Position numbers and translations under genes: made by a program. Below, piece by piece: positions 41,133-45,659 of a DNA stretch of 45,659 bases. Where the stretch lies: the NCBI GenBank assembly GCA_016235255.1, contig JACRLM010000040.1, forward strand, positions 1 to 45,659. The letters are read 5' to 3'. The stretch comes from Nitrospinota bacterium. GTDB lineage: Bacteria > Nitrospinota_A > UBA7883 > JACRLM01. How positions within the stretch are numbered: position 1 is the first letter of the stretch; every line of letters starts with the position of its first letter. The notes below the pieces were generated by a model, which searched no databases, was not told where the DNA came from, and saw only the letters and a program-made list of their open reading frames with translations.

Positions 41133-43808
41133 ATGCTCGGGTCGCTTATAAGAAAAGTGTTCGGGTCGAGAAACGACCGCGAATTGAAAAGGATACAGGC
41201 CTACGTGGACGCGGTGAACTCCCACGAGGGGGCCACAAAGGCCCTTTCGGACGACCAGCTTCGCGCAAAGACCGCCGAGTTCAAGGAGAGGATCGCCAAC
41301 GGCGCCACGCTCGATGACCTGCTGCCGGAAGCTTTCGCTGTCGTGCGGGAGGCCGGGTGGCGCGTTCTGAACATGCGCCATTTCGACGTGCAGATAATCG
41401 GCGGCGTGGCCCTGCACGAAGGGAAGATCGCCGAGATGCGCACCGGCGAAGGCAAGACCCTTGTGGCCACGTGCCCGGTGTACTTGAACGCCCTGTCCGG
41501 ACGCGGCGCCCACGTCATCACCGTCAACGACTACCTTGCCCGGCGCGACAGCGAATGGATGGGCAAGATATACAACTTCCTTGGCATGTCCGTCGGCGTG
41601 ATCCAGCACGGGCTGGACGACGAGGAGCGCAAGGCGGCCTACGGGTGCGACATCACCTATGGGACCAACAACGAGTTCGGGTTCGACTACCTTCGCGACA
41701 ACATGAAATTCTCCCTGGACAACTGTGTCCAGCGGGAGCTTAACTACGCGATCGTGGACGAGGTGGACAGCATACTCATAGACGAGGCGCGCACCCCGCT
41801 TATCATCTCCGGCCAGGCGGAGGAGTCCACCGACAAGTATTACACCATAAACAGGATCATCCCCAACCTCCTGAAAAAGGAGGTCTACTACACAATTGAT
41901 GAAAAGGCGCGGCAGGTGATGCTCACGGAAGAGGGTATCGCCGTGGCGGAAAAATCGCTGGGGGTGGGCAACCTTTACGACCCGGAAAACGTTGAGGTGC
42001 TCCATCACGTGCAGCAAGGGTTGCGCGCCCACACGCTGTTCAAGCTGGACGTGGACTACGTTGTCAAGGACGGCAAGGTGGTGATAGTGGACGAGTTCAC
42101 CGGAAGGCTCATGCCGGGCCGCAGGTGGAGCGACGGGCTGCACCAGGCCATAGAGGCCAAAGAAGGGGTGGAGATCGAGAACGAGAACCAGACCCTTGCC
42201 ACCATAACGTTCCAGAACTTTTTCCGGTTATACAACAACCTTTCCGGCATGACCGGCACTGCGGACACCGAGGCGGCGGAATTCGCCGGCACATACAATA
42301 TAGAAGTGCTGATTATCCCCACCAACCGCGACATGGTTCGCAACGACCTGGCCGACCAGATTTACGCCACCTCCAAGGAAAAATACGACGCAATAGTCAA
42401 TCAGATCGCCGAGCTGCACAAGGAAGGGCAGCCGGTGCTGGTGGGCACCATCTCCATCGAAAAATCCGAGCATATCTCCAACATGCTAAAGCGCATGGGG
42501 GTCCGCCACAATGTGCTAAACGCCAAGCAGCACGAGCGCGAGGCGGAGATCGTGGCCCAGGCGGGAAGGCTTGGGGCCGTGACCATCGCCACGAACATGG
42601 CCGGGCGCGGCACGGACATCATTCTGGGGGGCAACCCGGACATGATGTTAAAGGCGCGCGGCATTCTGGAAGATGACGAAGGTTATGAAACGTCGCTTGC
42701 GGAAATACGCGGAATCTGCGCCGAGGAACACAAGGAAGTGGTCAAAGCCGGCGGACTGCATATCATCGGCACGGAGAGGCACGAGTCCCGCCGGATAGAC
42801 AACCAGCTGCGCGGCCGCGCCGGACGGCAGGGGGACCCGGGGGCGTCCCGGTTCTACCTGTCGCTGGAGGACGACCTTATGCGCATATTCGCCTCCGACC
42901 GGGTGGCGGGCCTTATGAAAATGGGGATGGAGGAGGGCGAGCCCATCGAGCACAAGCTTGTCACCCGCGCCATAGAGAACGCCCAGCGCAAGGTGGAGGC
43001 GCACAACTTCGATATACGCAAGCACCTGCTCGAATACGACGACGTTATGAACAAGCAGCGCGAAGGGATATACGACCAGCGCCGCACGATCCTTTCCGGC
43101 GAGGGGCTTTTCGAGACGATACTGGACATGGGCAGGCAGGTGCTCGACGACGACATGGCCGCCCATACCCCCGAGGCCGCCCAGCCTGAAGATTGGGACT
43201 TTGCGGGGTTAAAAGACGCTTTGCTCCGCCATTTCGGAACGGAGATAACGGTGGACGAGGGAAACAACGTAACAGTGGCCGGCCAAAGGTTCGATTTCGC
43301 CACTGTCACTTTCCCCCCATTGCACGAGGCGCTGGAGAAGGAAGTTGTGACCAGGATGGAAGCGCGCCGGACACAGATGGGGGACGAAGGCTGGATGCAG
43401 ATCGTCAAATACATCACCCTTAACATAGTGGACAACAACTGGCGGGACCATCTTTTGAACATGGACCACCTCAAGGAAGGGATCGGGCTTCGCGGCTACG
43501 CCTCCAAGAATCCCCTCAACGAATACAAGAAAGAGGGGATGGAACTTTTCATGGAGATGATAGACCGAATCCGGGAGGACAGCGTGGCCGCCCTGTGCCA
43601 TGTGCGGGTGCAGACCCAGGAGGAGGCCCGGCATGAGCAGAGGCTGGTCCACCGCGCCGAACGGCGACGGGTGATCGAAAGTCACGGCCAGCCGGAGGAG
43701 CACAAACAGGAGACGGTGAAACGCAGCGCCAAAAAAGTTGGCCGCAACGATCCATGCCCCTGCGGGTCCGGCAAGAAATACAAGAAGTGCCACGGCGCGA
43801 ACGAGTGA
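41133..43808 (+). CDS. secA: Preprotein translocase ATPase SecA
   Basis: An 891-residue motor that drives proteins through SecYEG. The start [20 protein letters not shown] is typical, with Walker [12 protein letters not shown] (GEGKT at 105-109), Walker B region [14 protein letters not shown], and helicase motifs such as [13 protein letters not shown] and [13 protein letters not shown]. The C-terminus is the zinc-binding SEC-C tail ([17 protein letters not shown]) that contacts SecB and lipids. ATG 41133 is favoured over 41106 because GAGG lies 6 nt upstream. All functional motifs are intact. Confidence 0.97.
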   Translation: MLGSLIRKVFGSRNDRELKRIQAYVDAVNSHEGATKALSDDQLRAKTAEFKERIANGATLDDLLPEAFAVVREAGWRVLNMRHFDVQIIGGVALHEGKIAEMRTGEGKTLVATCPVYLNALSGRGAHVITVNDYLARRDSEWMGKIYNFLGMSVGVIQHGLDDEERKAAYGCDITYGTNNEFGFDYLRDNMKFSLDNCVQRELNYAIVDEVDSILIDEARTPLIISGQAEESTDKYYTINRIIPNLLKKEVYYTIDEKARQVMLTEEGIAVAEKSLGVGNLYDPENVEVLHHVQQGLRAHTLFKLDVDYVVKDGKVVIVDEFTGRLMPGRRWSDGLHQAIEAKEGVEIENENQTLATITFQNFFRLYNNLSGMTGTADTEAAEFAGTYNIEVLIIPTNRDMVRNDLADQIYATSKEKYDAIVNQIAELHKEGQPVLVGTISIEKSEHISNMLKRMGVRHNVLNAKQHEREAEIVAQAGRLGAVTIATNMAGRGTDIILGGNPDMMLKARGILEDDEGYETSLAEIRGICAEEHKEVVKAGGLHIIGTERHESRRIDNQLRGRAGRQGDPGASRFYLSLEDDLMRIFASDRVAGLMKMGMEEGEPIEHKLVTRAIENAQRKVEAHNFDIRKHLLEYDDVMNKQREGIYDQRRTILSGEGLFETILDMGRQVLDDDMAAHTPEAAQPEDWDFAGLKDALLRHFGTEITVDEGNNVTVAGQRFDFATVTFPPLHEALEKEVVTRMEARRTQMGDEGWMQIVKYITLNIVDNNWRDHLLNMDHLKEGIGLRGYASKNPLNEYKKEGMELFMEMIDRIREDSVAALCHVRVQTQEEARHEQRLVHRAERRRVIESHGQPEEHKQETVKRSAKKVGRNDPCPCGSGKKYKKCHGANE

Positions 43809-43844
43809 ACGCCCACGCTGACGAAAACCTGTTAAAATCAGAGC

Positions 43845-44147
43845 ATGGATAAAATTGAACTGGACATACCGCTTGAAAACATCGCCGATATCTGTAAACG
43901 GCACGATGTGTCCGAGCTGTCCGTTTTCGGCTCCTCGGTGACAGGTGGATATGGCGAGGATTCCGACGTGGATTTGCTTGTGCAGTTTGTTCCGGAATCC
44001 AGGATCGGTTTTATCGAGTTTTCAAAGATAGGCAGGGAGCTTTCCGAGGCCATTGGCCGGAAGGTGGACCTCGTCCCGAAAAACGGCCTTAAACCGGCGG
44101 TGCGTGAAGATGTCCTGGCCCACGCCAAAGTCATCTATGCGCGGTAA
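43845..44147 (+). CDS. mntA: MntA-like antitoxin nucleotidyltransferase (second pair)
   Basis: A 100-residue minimal nucleotidyltransferase with intact GSX10DXD: Gly29-Ser30, then Asp41 and Asp43 in EDSDVDLLV. The N-terminus (DIPLENIADICKRHDVSEL) is typical. It overlaps the following hepT by 11 bp. It is the second pair of this kind in the window but not a recent copy of the first: the sequences differ widely. Confidence 0.92.
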   Translation: MDKIELDIPLENIADICKRHDVSELSVFGSSVTGGYGEDSDVDLLVQFVPESRIGFIEFSKIGRELSEAIGRKVDLVPKNGLKPAVREDVLAHAKVIYAR

Positions 44148-44463
44148 CCGCCTTTACCTCGACGACATCATCCAGGGCGCCGGCGATATTGAAAGATTCA
44201 TCAAGGGAAAAGGCGAAAGCGCTTTTCTCGCGGATGAAATATTAATGAGCGCCGTCCTTCAAAAACTGATAGTGATAGGTGAAGCGGCTGCAAGGGTGTC
44301 CACCACACTCAAACAACGCAGCCCCGGCGTTGAATGGGAGGACATAATCGCATTCAGGAATATCGCCGTTCACGCTTATTTCGCGGTTGATTGGAGAATC
44401 GTATGGAACGCCGCGGCGCTTGACGCTCCCGATTTGAAACGGAAGGTCGGAAAAATCGTTTAA
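44137..44463 (+). CDS. hepT: HepT-like HEPN-domain toxin (second pair)
   Basis: A 108-residue HEPN toxin with the RX4HXY motif Arg74, His79, Tyr81 in FRNIAVHAYF. It begins inside the end of mntA. The VWNAAALDAPDLKRKV tail is common in the family. The arrangement is that of an active toxin-antitoxin pair. Confidence 0.9.
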   Translation: MRGNRLYLDDIIQGAGDIERFIKGKGESAFLADEILMSAVLQKLIVIGEAAARVSTTLKQRSPGVEWEDIIAFRNIAVHAYFAVDWRIVWNAAALDAPDLKRKVGKIV

Positions 44464-44546
44464 TTCCCGTAAGTAAAGGCCGCCTGAAAGACTGTTCAAA
44501 TCGGCCATTATCATTGAAAACTCAAAATGTTCATTTTGCGCTGACC

Positions 44547-44582
44547 AAAAAAAACGCCGCCAGCCTTTTCAGACTGGCGGCG
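44547..44582 (-). terminator. Rho-independent terminator of the lipoprotein gene
   Basis: CGCCGCCAG (44555-44563) and CTGGCGGCG (44574-44582) form a 9-bp stem followed on the minus strand by a run of eight T (44547-44554 as A on the plus strand). It lies 22 bp after the lipoprotein stop. Confidence 0.85.
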
Positions 44583-44604
44583 CGGGTAACGCCGGAAAAG
44601 GTTG

Positions 44605-45372
44605 TTACTGGAGGATGGACAGCCTCAGGTCGCTCACTGTGATGCCTCCGCTCACGCCCCAGGAGTAGCCCGGGAAAGCGCCGTTGCCCACATGGATGTA
44701 ATCGGCGCCATAGAAGTCGCCGTGGGTGGAAATCCAGCCATCGTAGATATTCACATCGGTGGCCGAATCGTAAATTTTCACGCCCACGATCCCGTCGCCC
44801 CAACTGACTTCAAACCTGTAGACCGTGCCGCCGTTCCACTCGATGAACGTCTGCCGGTCCTGCTCTTCGCAGCCGCGCGCCCCGTTGGCCAGGGTGGTGG
44901 AGCAAGAGCCGTCGAACCTTTGGGTTATTATGCGCTCCTCGCTGGCGCCGCCGGCCCACATCGCGTACTGGAAGTTGGCTTCGTTGTTGCCGTTGCCCAG
45001 CATCTTGCCGAAGATGAGCCACATCATGTCACCAGGCAGCCTGCTGTCATCCAGGCCGACGACCTTGAAGGATATCCTGCCTTTAAGAAAGTTCGGTGCG
45101 CCGGAAAGGTCGAAGTTGTAATAATCCCCGCCGTTGGCGTAGGTGTACGGGCCGCAGTCCGCGCCGGTGGTCCACGCCGCGTTGTCGTGCGCGGCCACGC
45201 ATTCCGTCGGCGCTGGTTCCGGAGTTGTCGTAGTGTCCGTGCTGGCGCTGGACGACGAGTCGGTAGATCCGCCTGCGGACGACGAACCGCCGGAAGTGGA
45301 CCCGCAAGACGCGGTGAACACGGCCGAAGCCACCAATAACACTGCTACTGTGATTCTTTTCATCATGTCCAT
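44605..45372 (-). CDS. Lipoprotein with Ser/Thr-rich linker, unknown function
   Basis: A 255-residue exported lipoprotein. The signal (MDMMKRITVAVLLVASAVFT) ends in the lipobox TASC with Cys23 to be lipidated. A flexible Ser/Thr/Gly-rich spacer (24-53) follows. The C-terminal domain contains several Cys (ECVAAHDN, GADCGPY, GSCSTTL, RGCEEQD) and looks beta-rich, like concanavalin/laminin-type binding domains (FKVVGLDDSRLPGDMMWLIF; TVYRFEVSWGDG). It may bind a polysaccharide or another surface ligand. Starts at 45366 or 45363 are nearly as likely. It ends at a terminator. Confidence 0.75.
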   Translation of the reverse strand: MDMMKRITVAVLLVASAVFTASCGSTSGGSSSAGGSTDSSSSASTDTTTTPEPAPTECVAAHDNAAWTTGADCGPYTYANGGDYYNFDLSGAPNFLKGRISFKVVGLDDSRLPGDMMWLIFGKMLGNGNNEANFQYAMWAGGASEERIITQRFDGSCSTTLANGARGCEEQDRQTFIEWNGGTVYRFEVSWGDGIVGVKIYDSATDVNIYDGWISTHGDFYGADYIHVGNGAFPGYSWGVSGGITVSDLRLSILQ

Positions 45373-45520
45373 CTGCACAATCCGCCTTACATTAAAAAGT
45401 GAATGGAAAATACCAGACCTCCGGACCGGACGGCTGGCGCACACCCGCGCAATTTGAATGCAAAAAATATCCATTCATTTTAAATGCGCCCCGGATAAAT
45501 GCAAGCAAAATATTGGCGCC

Positions 45521-45659
45521 TGTAGAGAGCACATAAACTGTCCGGGTCTGTAGCACATAAACTGTCCGGTTCTATGGTGTATCCAGGAGGAAACGCCATG
45601 AAGCGGACAGAGTGGTTACAGGAGACTCGGAAGATGAGGTTTTTAGAGGCGTTAACGGA
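45521..45659 (+). mobile_element. Left end of an insertion sequence (cut by window edge)
   Basis: The element probably starts at TGTAGAGAGCACATAAACTG (45521). The motif AGCACATAAACTGTCCGG occurs twice in direct orientation (about 45528 and 45552), as in terminal repeats of several IS families that bind transposase at both copies. A transposase gene starts 77 bp in. The right end is outside the window. Confidence 0.8.
45598..45659 (+). CDS. Transposase N-terminus (partial)
   Basis: ATG 45598 follows AGGAGG (45585-45590) at a good distance. The first residues MKRTEWLQETRKMRFLEALT match the start of helix-turn-helix transposases of the ISNCY/IS481-like kind, but only 20 residues are visible. 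The family is therefore tentative. Confidence 0.7.
   Translation, partial: MKRTEWLQETRKMRFLEALT

Noticed and set aside
41118..42143. Minus-strand ORF of 341 codons inside secA
   Set aside because: Antisense shadow of secA, without ribosome site or family pattern.

Overview
The window reads as one chromosomal segment of a GC-rich, Gram-negative bacterium. Supporting signs are Tat and lipoprotein signals, periplasmic Sox proteins, a membrane-anchored [NiFe] hydrogenase, and SecA with a SEC-C tail. Several genes point to a chemolithotrophic or mixotrophic life using H2, reduced sulfur and acetate: group-1-like hydrogenase, SoxAXYZ/W, acetyl-CoA synthetase and ADP-forming acyl-CoA synthetase. 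Chemotaxis and c-di-GMP genes indicate motility or surface behaviour. I cannot assign a phylum from the sequence alone. Most genes lie on the minus strand.

Layout. 1-730: a divergent mirrored promoter/start region, with an incoming partial gene on the left and a decayed formylglycine-generating-enzyme (FGE)/C-lectin-type remnant on the right. 0.7-4.2 kb: amino-acid permease and acs. 4.3-5.7 kb: HxlR regulator divergent from a small membrane protein, with two matching palindromes between them. 5.9-7.8 kb: a rubredoxin-PsiE fusion and a sugar aminotransferase. 8.1-10.5 kb: plus-strand cheY-cheC-diguanylate cyclase operon behind a good sigma70 promoter. 10.7-15.5 kb: HNH nuclease, then a minus-strand run of CDF transporter, aminotransferase and DppBC-like permeases.

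15.6-25.8 kb is a minus-strand lithotrophy island. It holds an H2 operon (cytochrome b, small subunit, large subunit, second cytochrome b), a chemoreceptor, a two-gene nucleotidyltransferase module with a possibly leaderless start, a hydrogenase maturation protease, and soxW-X-Y-Z-A ending at a terminator. The hydrogenase small subunit has Asp in place of one proximal-cluster Cys. soxB and soxCD are not in the window.

26.3-31 kb: rubrerythrin, a conserved unknown membrane protein, a HepT/MntA toxin-antitoxin pair, and a DUF1538 transporter followed by two PII-like proteins. 31-35 kb: a CoA-transferase/GNAT fusion coupled to an ADP-forming acyl-CoA synthetase. 35-40.5 kb: a tightly overlapping cobalamin nucleotide-loop operon under a cobalamin riboswitch. 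That riboswitch appears to act through a hairpin hiding the ribosome site of a 17-residue leader ORF. 40.5-45.7 kb: a RelE-type toxin broken by a TGA codon with its antitoxin, secA, a second HepT/MntA pair, a lipoprotein, and the left end of an insertion sequence cut by the window edge.

The best candidates for under-described biology are the DUF1538/double-PII module, the coupled leader ORF of the riboswitch, the 3Cys-1Asp hydrogenase with two cytochromes b, and the rubredoxin-PsiE fusion.
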